64,000 nucleotides of DNA from Paracoccus subflavus (GTDB lineage Bacteria > Pseudomonadota > Alphaproteobacteria > Rhodobacterales > Rhodobacteraceae). The position numbers and the translations under genes are program-made. Below, piece after piece: positions 26,820-36,911 of the stretch; the first letter of the stretch is position 1; each line of letters opens with the position of its first letter. The notes beneath the pieces are model-generated. The model ran no database searches. It worked only from the letters and a program-made list of their open reading frames with translations, and had not been told where the DNA came from. The stretch is taken from assembly GCF_004310345.1 (NCBI RefSeq), contig NZ_SISK01000002.1, forward strand, positions 62,001-126,000. Direction: 5' to 3'.

Positions 26820-28153
26820 GGCTGTTCGCTGACCGGGGGAACGACGAAGCCGTCGGGCAAGGCCCCGGTCAGCGCATGACTGAGGGGATCGGCCTCTGGG
26901 ACCAGCGAATCGGCCGCTTCTTCCGAGGTGTTCTCGTAGACCGGTTCGACCGGCGTCCTTTTGGCCGCCAGGGGATCGCTGTAATCCAGAGTGGCCTGGG
27001 GTTCGGCCGGCATGGCCTCGGCCAAGGCCGGGCTTGCGGCCACCGGCGTTTCCAACGGCTGGGCCGGCGGGATATCACCGGTCGAGATGCCCAGACTGTC
27101 GGCGATGGTCACGCCCGACGGCAGGAATTCGACGGCGGTTCCGTCGATCTTGACCATATGAGCCAGTTCCTCGGCATCCCAGTTGGTCAGCCGCACGCAG
27201 CCCATCGACTGGTTGACGAACAGTTGCGATGGCGTCGGCGTGCCGTGGATGCCGTAACTGGGCTTGGACAGGCCGATCCAGACCGTGCCGACCGGACCAT
27301 TCGGACCCGGCGGCACCACCAGGGGCTTGTCATTGTCACCCTGCTGAAAATTGCGCTGGGGGTTATAGGTATAGTTGGGGTCCAGAGCGATGGTGGCCAC
27401 CTGATGATTGCCCGAGGGCGAGGGTGTTGCCGCCGATCCGATAGTGGCGGGATAATCTACCAGCAACTGCCCGTCCGCCCCGAATCCTGCCACACGGCGC
27501 GTATTCACATCCACCAGAATGCGCGTCACCGTTCCCTTGAGTTTCTGACCGGGATTGATGACCTTGATCGTCGCGCCCGGCACCAGATCCACACCGGGGT
27601 TCAAAAAGGCGACGAACTTTTCGTCCATGTGGAACCGCTCGCCCAGGCGTTCGGCCACGCTGGTATAGGCCAGGGATTCCATCTGGGCCTTCTCGGCATA
27701 GTCGGTGGGGATCGAATCGACCAGACCCTGCGCGTCCTCGGCGGTGATCGTATAGTCCTGGGTCATGGGCTGTGCCGCAAAGGACTGGAGCAGGTTCCAG
27801 ACATGGGCGTCCAGTTCCCCGTCGATGGGCAGGCCCGCGCGGCGCTCGAAGGCCATCAGGGCACTGCGGCTCATGCCGCCCTTGAAGCCGTCGATGACCC
27901 CCGGAGAGATCCCGGCCCGATCCAGCAGAACCTGGACCTTGGTGGTCAGCGCCGAACGCCCCGACGCAAGCCCCCCCGTCCCGCCATAGGCCGCCGCCTC
28001 GACATCGGCCGCCAGAAACGGGGCATCGTTCGTTTGGGCCGGGCCGGTCTGAGCCGGGTCGCCCTGAGCCGGGTCGGTCTGAGCCAGGGCGGGCAAGGCA
28101 CCCAAGGAAGCCAGCATCACGGCAAGCGGGAATCGGAAGGAAAGGAGGGGCAT
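26816..28153 (-). CDS. L,D-transpeptidase (YkuD) with peptidoglycan-binding domain
   Basis: A 445-residue secreted enzyme that cross-links peptidoglycan (3-3 links) or attaches proteins to it. A signal peptide (about 1-25) is followed by a repeat-rich linker. Next come a peptidoglycan-binding-like helical domain (about 65-130, with LDRAGISPGVIDGFKGG), a LysM-like middle, and the YkuD catalytic domain with YGIHGTPTPSQL and the nucleophile in SMGCVRLTNWDAEEL. The tail is long, acidic and disordered. ATG 28153 is the signal-peptide start; the frame extends 23 codons further upstream without a signal. Confidence 0.93.
   Translation of the reverse strand: MPLLSFRFPLAVMLASLGALPALAQTDPAQGDPAQTGPAQTNDAPFLAADVEAAAYGGTGGLASGRSALTTKVQVLLDRAGISPGVIDGFKGGMSRSALMAFERRAGLPIDGELDAHVWNLLQSFAAQPMTQDYTITAEDAQGLVDSIPTDYAEKAQMESLAYTSVAERLGERFHMDEKFVAFLNPGVDLVPGATIKVINPGQKLKGTVTRILVDVNTRRVAGFGADGQLLVDYPATIGSAATPSPSGNHQVATIALDPNYTYNPQRNFQQGDNDKPLVVPPGPNGPVGTVWIGLSKPSYGIHGTPTPSQLFVNQSMGCVRLTNWDAEELAHMVKIDGTAVEFLPSGVTIADSLGISTGDIPPAQPLETPVAASPALAEAMPAEPQATLDYSDPLAAKRTPVEPVYENTSEEAADSLVPEADPLSHALTGALPDGFVVPPVSEQP
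28041..28085. repeat. Three 15-base tandem repeats in the L,D-transpeptidase gene
   Basis: Units at 28041-28055, 28056-28070 and 28071-28085 each end in TCTGAGCC or CCTGAGCC and encode a DPAQT/GPAQT-like pentapeptide just after the signal peptide. Such repeats are prone to length change. Confidence 0.85.
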
Positions 28154-28315
28154 CGGTGTCTCCGTCGAACAGGCGCAGCATCGGCGGTTCTGCGCAAAAT
28201 CGCCAGATAGACCGTTGTTCACAATCCGGTCAATTCCCGTTCAGGACGCCGTTGGTCCAACCCCTTCTTGTCCTTTTTGCCACGGCCGACGCTTTGGTCC
28301 GTGTCGGGCCTTGGC

Positions 28316-29002
28316 CTAATCCCCTGACATCAGCCGGTGCTGCGGAGGGTAAAGCTGCCGCGCAAATGACAGGGGGGTTGTGTCGGCCCAGTTCGTGCGC
28401 TCGATGGCCAGAACGGGGGTGCCCTCCTCGATCTTCAGATGACGCGCATCCTCGGCTCCGGCCCGGTCGGCCATGATCGAGAAGTGTCCGTGGGTCAGGG
28501 TTACTCGATCGGCCAGCCATTCATGGGCTGACTTCCGCTCCAGATCTTCGCGCTTCAGGGGCGGCAGAACTCGTGCATTCAACCACACCGTTTCAAAGCA
28601 ATGCGGCAGGTCGTCCGCGCAATAGATCGCTTTGATCGCCACGGTTTCGTCGCCGGCGGACAGTTGCAGGGCATGGGCCGCCGCCTCGGTCGGGGCCTCT
28701 ACCGAAAACCCCGCAAGCGCATAGGCATAGATCGCACCCATGTCCTCGATCTCGGTGCGGATCGCAGGCATGTCCAGAACCGTGCGGCGCGCAAGCGTGG
28801 TCGCCACCCGTGTGCCGACCTTTCGGCGGCGTTCGATGATGCCGATGTCGGCCAGTTCGCGCAGCGCGCGGTTCACGGTGGCCCGCGCACAGCCAAGGCC
28901 GGCCGCCAGCTCCTGTTCGGTAGGGATCAATTCGCCAGGGGGCCATTCGCGGCTGCGAATGCGGTCCAGGACATAGGCGCGCACCGATTGCCACGTGTTC
29001 AT
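28316..29002 (-). CDS. GntR-family regulator with UTRA domain (HutC-like)
   Basis: A 228-residue repressor-type protein. The N-terminal winged helix (about 1-68) has PPGELIPTEQELAAGLGCARATVNRALREL, and the C-terminal UTRA effector domain (about 85-228) ends ERTNWADTTPLSFARQLYP. It resembles HutC and related repressors, but no hut genes are adjacent. It is divergent from an MFS exporter gene with a palindrome between them, so it probably controls that operon. The effector is unknown. The frame is open upstream of ATG 29002, but family length favours this start. Confidence 0.88.
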   Translation of the reverse strand: MNTWQSVRAYVLDRIRSREWPPGELIPTEQELAAGLGCARATVNRALRELADIGIIERRRKVGTRVATTLARRTVLDMPAIRTEIEDMGAIYAYALAGFSVEAPTEAAAHALQLSAGDETVAIKAIYCADDLPHCFETVWLNARVLPPLKREDLERKSAHEWLADRVTLTHGHFSIMADRAGAEDARHLKIEEGTPVLAIERTNWADTTPLSFARQLYPPQHRLMSGD

Positions 29003-29159
29003 GCGCCGGCCACCCCCGGCCGCACCTGATGCCCGCAGCGACCGGACAAGATTTCCGGAGGTTTTAACCATTCGACTGACTATGATACTCGAAAAAAGAT
29101 ACAACCCGGCCACATTCGGAAAAAGTTGACGCAAAAGGAAGCTATCCAAATCGTCAATT

Positions 29160-29183
29160 GGCGGGAACCTGCAGGTTCCTGCC
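29160..29183. promoter_or_regulatory. Palindromic operator candidate between gntR and MFS genes
   Basis: GGAACCTGCAGGTTCC (29164-29179) is a perfect 16-base palindrome. It extends to an imperfect 24-base one with GGC/GCC ends (29160-29183). It lies about 80 bases before the MFS gene and 158 bases before the gntR gene. It is a plausible binding site of the GntR protein; it could instead be a hairpin. Confidence 0.5.
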
Positions 29184-29264
29184 GGCAGGGGGTTATAAGA
29201 GAGCCGCTTGAAACCCTTGGAATCGCTGCTATTGCATGATGTGCAGTCAGGGGGTGGAGAACCG

Positions 29265-30467
29265 ATGCGCGCCGAGACATCGACAGCGGGGCCGGCTGCG
29301 GCCCCGGGCACGGCCTGGTGCATCCTGACCGCGATCAGCCTGTGCCATATGATCAACGACGTGATGCAGTCGATGCTGGCGGCCATCTATCCGCTGCTTC
29401 GGATCGAATTCGCGTTGAGCTATGCGCAGATCGGGGTGATGACCTTTGCCTTTCAGGTCACGGCCTCGCTTCTCCAGCCCCTGATCGGCATGGCCACCGA
29501 CCGCCATCCACAGCCCCGGTCTCTGCCCTTCGGCATGGCCTCGACCTTTTGCGGGGTGCTGCTGCTGGCCTTTGCCCATCGGTACGAGATGCTGCTGCTG
29601 GGGGCGATGCTGATCGGCGTCGGATCGGCGGTGTTCCACCCCGAAAGCTCGCGCGTGGCGCGGCTGGCCTCGGGCGGGCGGTTCGGCACGGCGCAGTCGC
29701 TGTTCCAGATGGGCGGCAATTTCGGGCAATCGCTGGGGCCGCTGCTGGCGGCCTTCATCGTCGTGCCGTTGGGCCGCCCGGCGGTGGCCTGGTTCGCGGT
29801 TGTCGCCGCCCTGGGCGCCGCGCTGCTGTGGCATGTGGGCGCCTGGGCCGAGGGGCGGCGCCGCGCCACGACCATGCGGGCCGACACGACCCTGCGCCAT
29901 CCTCGTGGCATCGTGTTCCGGGCAATCGCCGTTCTGGCGATCCTGACCTTTACGAAGAACATCTACACGGCCTCGATGAGCAGCTACTTCACCTTTTTCA
30001 CCATCGAAAAGTTCGGCCTGGGCACACAGGGAGCCCAGATCATGCTGTTCCTGTTCCTGGGCGGCATGGCCGGGGGCGTCATTCTGGGCGGCATCGTCGG
30101 CGACCGGATCGGGCCGCTGCGGGTAATCTGGTTCTCGATCCTGGGGGTATTGCCCTTTACGTTGCTGCTGCCCCATGTCGGGCTGGCGGCGACGGGGGCG
30201 CTGGCGGTCGTCATCGGGCTGATCCTGGCTTCGGCCTTTCCGGCCATCGTGGTCTTTGCACAGGAACTGGTGCCGGGCCGCACGGGCACCATCGCCGGAC
30301 TGTTCTTCGGCTTTTCCTTCGGCATGGGCGGCATCGCCGCTGCGGCCCTGGGCGTCCTGGCCGATGCGCGGGGAATCGAGACAGTGTTCGTGCTGTGTTC
30401 GTTCCTGCCCGTCCTGGGCATCCTGACGATCCTGCTGCCGCGACCGGGGCGTCTGATCGGCGGATGA
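29265..30467 (+). CDS. MFS efflux transporter, fosmidomycin-resistance (Fsr) type
   Basis: A 400-residue protein with about 12 membrane helices. The CHMINDVMQSMLAAIYPLLR start and VGSAVFHPESSRVARLASGG motif are those of the Fsr-like branch of the major facilitator family. Members export drugs such as fosmidomycin, but the natural substrate here is unknown. ATG 29265 has GGAGA five bases upstream. The stop overlaps the next gene (four bases), so an export/glycosyltransferase pair is cotranscribed. Confidence 0.88.
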   Translation: MRAETSTAGPAAAPGTAWCILTAISLCHMINDVMQSMLAAIYPLLRIEFALSYAQIGVMTFAFQVTASLLQPLIGMATDRHPQPRSLPFGMASTFCGVLLLAFAHRYEMLLLGAMLIGVGSAVFHPESSRVARLASGGRFGTAQSLFQMGGNFGQSLGPLLAAFIVVPLGRPAVAWFAVVAALGAALLWHVGAWAEGRRRATTMRADTTLRHPRGIVFRAIAVLAILTFTKNIYTASMSSYFTFFTIEKFGLGTQGAQIMLFLFLGGMAGGVILGGIVGDRIGPLRVIWFSILGVLPFTLLLPHVGLAATGALAVVIGLILASAFPAIVVFAQELVPGRTGTIAGLFFGFSFGMGGIAAAALGVLADARGIETVFVLCSFLPVLGILTILLPRPGRLIGG

Positions 30468-32167
30468 CGGGCGAACCCCTGTTTTTCCACATCAGCCCGG
30501 ACGGTTGCGGAGAGGACCGTCTGGCCCACCTGTTCCACCGGAACGGCCTCCCTGCCATCTGCCACGACGGCGGACGGCTGGCCGAAGATATGCTGTTCGC
30601 CAAGGCCAGCGGCGGCGCGCCCCTGACCCGGTGGCCGGGAGCGGTGCTGTTTTCCGGCCTTTACCGCCATGCGCCGCATTGGCGCCCGCCGTTGGAGGCA
30701 TGGCGCCATTTTGACTGTCTGGCCGGCCGCTTTCCGCAGGCGCGCTTTATCCTGGCCCTGCGCCGGCCCGAGGACTGGATCCTCGACCGCCTGACCCGCG
30801 ACGGGGGTGCGGTCGCGCGCTGCCACGTCCATCATCGCGGCTGCGGCCCGGCGGATTTGCCAGATATCTGGGCTGCGGACTGGGCCGATCATCTGGCCGC
30901 CGTCGAGGCCTTTTTCGGTGACGACCCCCGCCTGATCCGCCTGAATCTGGATCGTGACACACCCGGCGATCTGGCTGCCCGGATGGGTCCGATCCTGTCG
31001 GATGCCGGATCGCCGGGCTGGTTTTCCAAAAGCGGCGAAGCCGGTATTGACCCGGCTGCTCTGGCCAAGCCTGAGGCTGAACAGGTCGATCCCGCCTATG
31101 TCGAGGATGTCGCGGCATTCTGCCTGTCTGGCCTGTTGCCCGGCACCGGCCCGGAGGCCGGCGCGGACGCCGGTCTTTCGGAATATTTTTCCAGATGGGA
31201 CGGCGCGGGGGTGGTTGCCGACCGCAAGGGCGCCCCGCGCCGGATCGTGGTCCGGGACGGGATCGCCCTGTCCGCTCCTGATCGTCCCTTCAAGATCCTG
31301 CGCGCCGAAGGGGTCATCAACGACGCCCTGCGCCTGGGCTGTGCCCAGCCCCTGCGCATCGACATGGAGGATTCGCGGTGGTTCGGATCGCCGCAGGGCG
31401 AACCCTTGGCTGCGCCGACCCTGTGCCACAACCGCCGGGTCGGCGCGCGGAACGCGGTGCTGTGGCCGCTGCCCGACCAGCATTCCATCGGCCTGCCCGG
31501 TTTCGACGATGCCGCCCCCGACCCGATCCCGTGGGAAGACAAGCGCGACCAGGTCGTCTGGCGCGGCATGATTTCGGGCAGCGAGATGCGGGATGGCATC
31601 AGGCCGGGTCCGGCCGCGCATGTGTTCCTGCGTCAAGTCGCGGATGCGGGGGACGACCCGGCGGCGCGGCAGGCTGCGTGGGACCGGCTATGCAACACCA
31701 ACCGGCTGGCCTTTGTGCGCCGGTGGTGGGGTCATCCTGATTTCGACCTGGGCGTCGTCATGGCCTGGGGGTTCCGCGAGTTCGCCGCCGACCCGCTGCT
31801 GGCACCCTACTGCACGCCGCGCCGAGATCGTGCCTTCTTTCGGCAGTTCCGCTATCAGTTGTGCCTGACGGGCTATGACCACGGCTCGAATTTCATCGGC
31901 GCCATCGACGGGCATTCGGTGCTGCTGAAGGAGGAGGACGGGTGGGAAGTGTTCTACTCCGGTCGCTTCCAGCCGTGGAAACACTATATCCCGCTAGAGC
32001 GTCATGGCAGCGACATCGCTGAAAAGCTGGCTTGGGCGCGCGCAAATTCCCAAGCCTGCAAGGCCATGGCGAGTGCCGCGCGGGTCGAGGCGGCCCTGCT
32101 GCGCAAGCCTGCCACGCGGCGCGCGATCCTGGCGCGCATCCTCGACGGGCTGGCGACTGCGGGCTAG
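30464..32167 (+). CDS. Sulfotransferase-like / GT90 (CAP10-like) fusion protein
   Basis: A 567-residue two-part protein. Residues 1 to about 230 resemble P-loop sulfotransferases: a first strand then SPDGCGEDRLAHLF, a LAEDML segment, and FILALRRPEDWILDRLTRD as the 3'-phosphate-type strand. The first loop lacks the usual Lys and Thr (the family has KCGTTSL-like loops), so activity is doubtful. About residues 330-567 are CAP10-like GT90: DQVVWRGMISGSEMR, TGYDHGSNFIGAIDGHSVLLK and PWKHYIPLERHGSDIAEKL. GT90 enzymes transfer sugars such as xylose or glucose to glycans or proteins. It is coupled to the MFS gene by a four-base overlap. Confidence 0.82.
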   Translation: MTGEPLFFHISPDGCGEDRLAHLFHRNGLPAICHDGGRLAEDMLFAKASGGAPLTRWPGAVLFSGLYRHAPHWRPPLEAWRHFDCLAGRFPQARFILALRRPEDWILDRLTRDGGAVARCHVHHRGCGPADLPDIWAADWADHLAAVEAFFGDDPRLIRLNLDRDTPGDLAARMGPILSDAGSPGWFSKSGEAGIDPAALAKPEAEQVDPAYVEDVAAFCLSGLLPGTGPEAGADAGLSEYFSRWDGAGVVADRKGAPRRIVVRDGIALSAPDRPFKILRAEGVINDALRLGCAQPLRIDMEDSRWFGSPQGEPLAAPTLCHNRRVGARNAVLWPLPDQHSIGLPGFDDAAPDPIPWEDKRDQVVWRGMISGSEMRDGIRPGPAAHVFLRQVADAGDDPAARQAAWDRLCNTNRLAFVRRWWGHPDFDLGVVMAWGFREFAADPLLAPYCTPRRDRAFFRQFRYQLCLTGYDHGSNFIGAIDGHSVLLKEEDGWEVFYSGRFQPWKHYIPLERHGSDIAEKLAWARANSQACKAMASAARVEAALLRKPATRRAILARILDGLATAG

Positions 32168-32188
32168 AACGGGAAACCGGAGGATTCC

Positions 32189-32671
32189 ATGACCAAGATC
32201 CGCATCGAACCTATCACCGCCGACGCCTTTGCCCCCTTTGGCGATCTGCTGACCCCGCGCGCCACCCCCGACAAGATGATCAATGGAGGCCATTGCGAGC
32301 GCCACCATGCCCTCGCCACCATCGAACGGGCGGGGGGCGAGGCGATCATCTCGATCTTCCGGTCAGACGCCGTCAGCCTGCCCTATGACTGCACGCTGCT
32401 GGAACGGCACCCGCTGGGCAGCCAGGCCTTCATGCCGCTGGGGCCGGACGCGTGGCTGTCGGTTGTGGCCCCGGATGACGGCGGCAGGCCGGGGATGCCG
32501 CGCGCCTTTCTGGTGCCGGCGGGCACCGGCGTGAACCTGCGCGCCGGGGTCTGGCATGGGGTGCTGACGCCGCTGGATCGGCCGGCGGATTTCCTGGTCG
32601 TGGACCGCGAGGGCGAGGGCGCGAACCTCGAGGAATATGCCGTTGTCCCTCCTGTCACCATCACCGCATGA
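32189..32671 (+). CDS. allA: Ureidoglycolate lyase
   Basis: A 160-residue cupin enzyme releasing urea from ureidoglycolate to give glyoxylate in purine/allantoin breakdown. The start IRIEPITADAFAPFGDLL, the ERHHALA segment and VPAGTGVNLRAGVWHGVLTP are AllA signatures. GGAGGATTCC precedes the ATG. No other allantoin genes are near. The stop overlaps rnhB by four bases. Confidence 0.9.
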   Translation: MTKIRIEPITADAFAPFGDLLTPRATPDKMINGGHCERHHALATIERAGGEAIISIFRSDAVSLPYDCTLLERHPLGSQAFMPLGPDAWLSVVAPDDGGRPGMPRAFLVPAGTGVNLRAGVWHGVLTPLDRPADFLVVDREGEGANLEEYAVVPPVTITA

Positions 32672-33298
32672 CATTGCCGGACTTCAGCTTTGAACGGGCC
32701 GCCCTGGCTGGGGGTGCCCGCCGCATAGCGGGCGTGGACGAGGTCGGGCGCGGCCCCCTGGCGGGGCCCGTCACCGCCGCAGCCGTGGTCCTGGACCCCG
32801 GCAACATCCCCAAGGGACTGAACGATTCCAAGAAGTTGACGGCGAAACGGCGGGAGGTTCTGGCCGAATGGCTGGCCGCCCATTGCGACCATTGCATCGT
32901 CCATGTCGGCGTCGATGACATCGACCGCTTGAATATCTATCATGCCGCGCATCTGGCGATGTGCATGGCCGTGGACGGGCTGCGAAGCCGGCCTTGTCAT
33001 GTCCTGGTGGACGGCAACCGTGTCCCGCACGGGCTGTCCTGTCCCGGCGAAGCCATCGTTGCGGGCGATGCCCGCTGCGTCACCATTGCCGCGGCCTCTA
33101 TCCTGGCCAAGGTGGCGCGGGACCGGCTGATGGTGGATTTAGCGCAACAGCACCCCGGATATGGCTGGGAAACCAATGTCGGATACCCGACGCCGGCGCA
33201 TCGGCAGGCCCTGATGGATTTGGGCGTAACACCATATCATCGGCGTTCATTCGGACCGGTACACAACATCTTGTGTAAACCTTTGTCATCAAACCTTT

Positions 33299-33300
<2 letters not shown>
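32668..33300 (+). CDS. rnhB: Ribonuclease HII
   Basis: A 210-residue enzyme that cuts RNA in RNA/DNA hybrids and removes misincorporated ribonucleotides. GVDEVGRGPLAGPV holds the first catalytic Asp/Glu pair. LNDSKKLTAKRRE, LVDGNRVP (third Asp) and SILAKVARDRLM follow in the usual order. It is directly followed by ccrM, an arrangement common in Rhodobacterales. Confidence 0.96.
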
Positions 33301-34521
<1,221 letters not shown>

Positions 34522-34577
34522 TCCCACAAGGTTCGCCTGGTTCCCCTGGCTGCCGCCACAAAAGGGGAACTGCCTTG

Positions 34578-34607
34578 CCCCGCCATGCCCGCATGGCGGG
34601 GTTTTTT
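34578..34607 (+). terminator. Rho-independent terminator after ccrM
   Basis: CCCCGCCATG (34578-34587) and CATGGCGGGG (34592-34601) form a perfect 10-base stem with a 4-base loop, followed by six T. Confidence 0.9.
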
Positions 34608-34681
34608 CGGAAACGCCCCCGCCTTGCTTGACCCCACCCGGCGGCCCGGCTAACCCGGAACCGCATCGCAAGGAGGCCCGC

Positions 34682-35806
34682 ATGTCCGACCGTTATTCGC
34701 TTCTTGTCCTGCCCGGCGACGGGATCGGCCCCGAGGTCATGGCCGAGGTGACCAAGGTCATCGACTGGTTCGGGACCAATCGCGGCATGTCCTTTGACAT
34801 CAGCCACGGGCTGGTGGGCGGGTCGTCCTATGACGCGCATGGAACGCCCCTGACGGATGAGACCATGGCCCGTGCCCAGGCGGTCGATGCCGTGCTGCTG
34901 GGTGCGGTCGGCGGCCCGGCATACGACAACCTGGATTTCAGCGTCAAACCCGAACGCGGCCTGCTGCGTCTGCGCAAGGAGATGGACCTCTACGCCAACC
35001 TGCGCCCGGCCCAGTGCTTCGATGCCCTGGCCGATTTTTCCAGCCTCAAGCGCGAGGTGGTGGCGGGCCTTGATATCCTGATCGTGCGCGAACTGACCTC
35101 GGGCGTCTATTTCGGCGAACCCCGCGGCATCCATTCCGACGACAACAATCCCGACAACGAGGGCGGGCGGGTCGGCATCAACACCCAGCGCTATACCTCG
35201 GGCGAAATCCGCCGTGTGGCGCGGTCGGCCTTTGAACTGGCGCGGCGGCGGTCGAACAGGGTCTGTTCGATGGAAAAGGCCAATGTGATGGAATCCGGCA
35301 TCCTCTGGCGCGAGGAGGTGCAATGGGTTCATGACAACGAATATCCGGACGTGGGCCTGACGCATATGTATGCCGACAACGGCGCCATGCAGTTGGTCCG
35401 CCGCCCGCAGCAGTTCGACGTGATCGTGACCGACAACCTGTTCGGCGACATCCTGTCGGATGCGGCGGCGATGCTGACCGGCAGCCTGGGGATGCTGCCC
35501 TCGGCCAGTCTGGGCGCACCGATGGCGAACGGACGGCCCAAGGCCCTGTATGAACCCGTTCATGGCAGCGCGCCCGACATCGCGGGGCAGGGCAAGGCCA
35601 ATCCCATCGCCTGCATCCTGTCCTTCGCCATGGCCTTGCGCTATTCCTTCGACCGGGGCGACGCGGCGGTCGAACTGGAACGGGCGGTCGAGCGGGTGCT
35701 GGCGGACGGCGTGCGCACGGCCGACCTGATGGGTCCCGAAGGCGGCACCCCCGTCACGACCGCCCAGATGGGCGACCGGATCGTGGCCGCCCTGTCGCAA
35801 GGCTGA
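34682..35806 (+). CDS. leuB: 3-Isopropylmalate dehydrogenase
   Basis: A 374-residue NAD-dependent enzyme of leucine synthesis, oxidising and decarboxylating 3-isopropylmalate. The motifs [44 protein letters not shown] and [14 protein letters not shown], then the adenine-site loop [18 protein letters not shown], are all present. A perfect AAGGAGG lies 7 bases before ATG 34682. leuC and leuD are not in the window. The DMT permease start overlaps its stop by one base. Confidence 0.97.
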   Translation: MSDRYSLLVLPGDGIGPEVMAEVTKVIDWFGTNRGMSFDISHGLVGGSSYDAHGTPLTDETMARAQAVDAVLLGAVGGPAYDNLDFSVKPERGLLRLRKEMDLYANLRPAQCFDALADFSSLKREVVAGLDILIVRELTSGVYFGEPRGIHSDDNNPDNEGGRVGINTQRYTSGEIRRVARSAFELARRRSNRVCSMEKANVMESGILWREEVQWVHDNEYPDVGLTHMYADNGAMQLVRRPQQFDVIVTDNLFGDILSDAAAMLTGSLGMLPSASLGAPMANGRPKALYEPVHGSAPDIAGQGKANPIACILSFAMALRYSFDRGDAAVELERAVERVLADGVRTADLMGPEGGTPVTTAQMGDRIVAALSQG

Positions 35807-36765
35807 TGGAGACCGCCACGAACGTCCGCGGCGCGGCCCTGGCCCTGCTGGCCATGGGCCTTTATGCGACCCACGACGTTCTGATCAAGGTGCTGGGCGC
35901 GCAGTATCCCGCCCTTCAGGTGCTGTTCTTTTCATCGCTTCTGTCGTTCCCGCTGGTGATGGTCATCATCATGCGCGATCCCACCCCCGGAACCTTGCGG
36001 CCGGCCAATCCCGGCTGGGTCGCGTTGCGCAGCATCGCCGGTGTCGTGGCGGGAATGGGCAGCTTCTTCGCCTTTTCCCAACTGCCGCTGGCGCAGGTTT
36101 ATTCGATCCTGTTCGCCGCGCCCCTGCTGATCACGATCCTGTCGATTCCCATCCTGGGGGAACGGGTCGGCCCCCACCGCTGGGCGGCTGTTGCGGCCGG
36201 GCTGGCCGGCGTTCTTGTCGTGCTGCGTCCCGGTGCGCAACCGCTGGAACTGGGTCATCTGGCCGCGCTGTTGGCGGCGCTCGCGTCGGCATCGACGGGG
36301 GTCATCATCCGCAAGCTGGGCCGGTCGGAACGCCCGCTGGTCCTGCTGATGTGGCCGATGCTTGGCAATTTCGCAGCCACCGGCGCCTCTCTGGCGCTGG
36401 ACTACCGCCCGATGGCGCTGCCCGATCTGGCACTGGCGGGCGTGATCGCCTGCCTGGGGCTGGCGGCGGGGTTTCTTCTGATCATGGCCTATCGCGCGGC
36501 CGAGGCCGCGATCGTGGCGCCCATGCAATATTCGCAGATCCTCTGGGCCACCGGCTATGGCTGGTTCCTGTTCGGCGAGACGCTGGACCTGCCTACGATA
36601 CTGGGCGGCGGCATCATCATCGGTTCGGGTATCTACATCGTCTGGCGCGAGGGGCGCGGGGGCAATTCGGCGAACCGCCCGGTGATCGCCTCGCGCATCC
36701 GGGCGGAAACCGTGACCGCGCCGCGCAGCACGATCCTGCAAAGATTGTGGCCCCCGCGCCCCTGA
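35806..36765 (+). CDS. EamA-family (DMT) permease
   Basis: A 319-residue inner-membrane protein with about ten helices in two EamA repeats (about 10-140 and 150-285). The first has FAAPLLITILSIPILGERVGPHRW and the second has AAEAAIVAPMQYSQILWATGYGWFLFGE. It is a metabolite exporter or importer of unknown substrate. The start ATG overlaps the leuB stop (TGATG), so it is cotranscribed with leuB; amino-acid export is only a guess. Confidence 0.88.
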   Translation: METATNVRGAALALLAMGLYATHDVLIKVLGAQYPALQVLFFSSLLSFPLVMVIIMRDPTPGTLRPANPGWVALRSIAGVVAGMGSFFAFSQLPLAQVYSILFAAPLLITILSIPILGERVGPHRWAAVAAGLAGVLVVLRPGAQPLELGHLAALLAALASASTGVIIRKLGRSERPLVLLMWPMLGNFAATGASLALDYRPMALPDLALAGVIACLGLAAGFLLIMAYRAAEAAIVAPMQYSQILWATGYGWFLFGETLDLPTILGGGIIIGSGIYIVWREGRGGNSANRPVIASRIRAETVTAPRSTILQRLWPPRP

Positions 36766-36813
36766 CGGGGCTTGCAATCGGTCCCGGGCCGCGCTACCTG
36801 CCCCACCTACGGT

Positions 36814-36890
36814 CGGAGCGTAGCGCAGCCTGGTAGCGCACCTGCTTCGGGAGCAGGGGGTCGGAGGTTCGAATCCTCTCGCTCCGACCA
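36814..36890 (+). tRNA. tRNA-Pro (anticodon CGG)
   Basis: Acceptor CGGAGCG pairs with CGCTCCG, the anticodon stem CCTGC/GCAGG holds loop TTCGGGA (anticodon CGG), and the T loop is TTCGAAT. CCA is encoded. It reads CCG proline codons. Confidence 0.96.
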
Positions 36891-36911
36891 GTTTCCCCGA
36901 AATCCCTTCCT

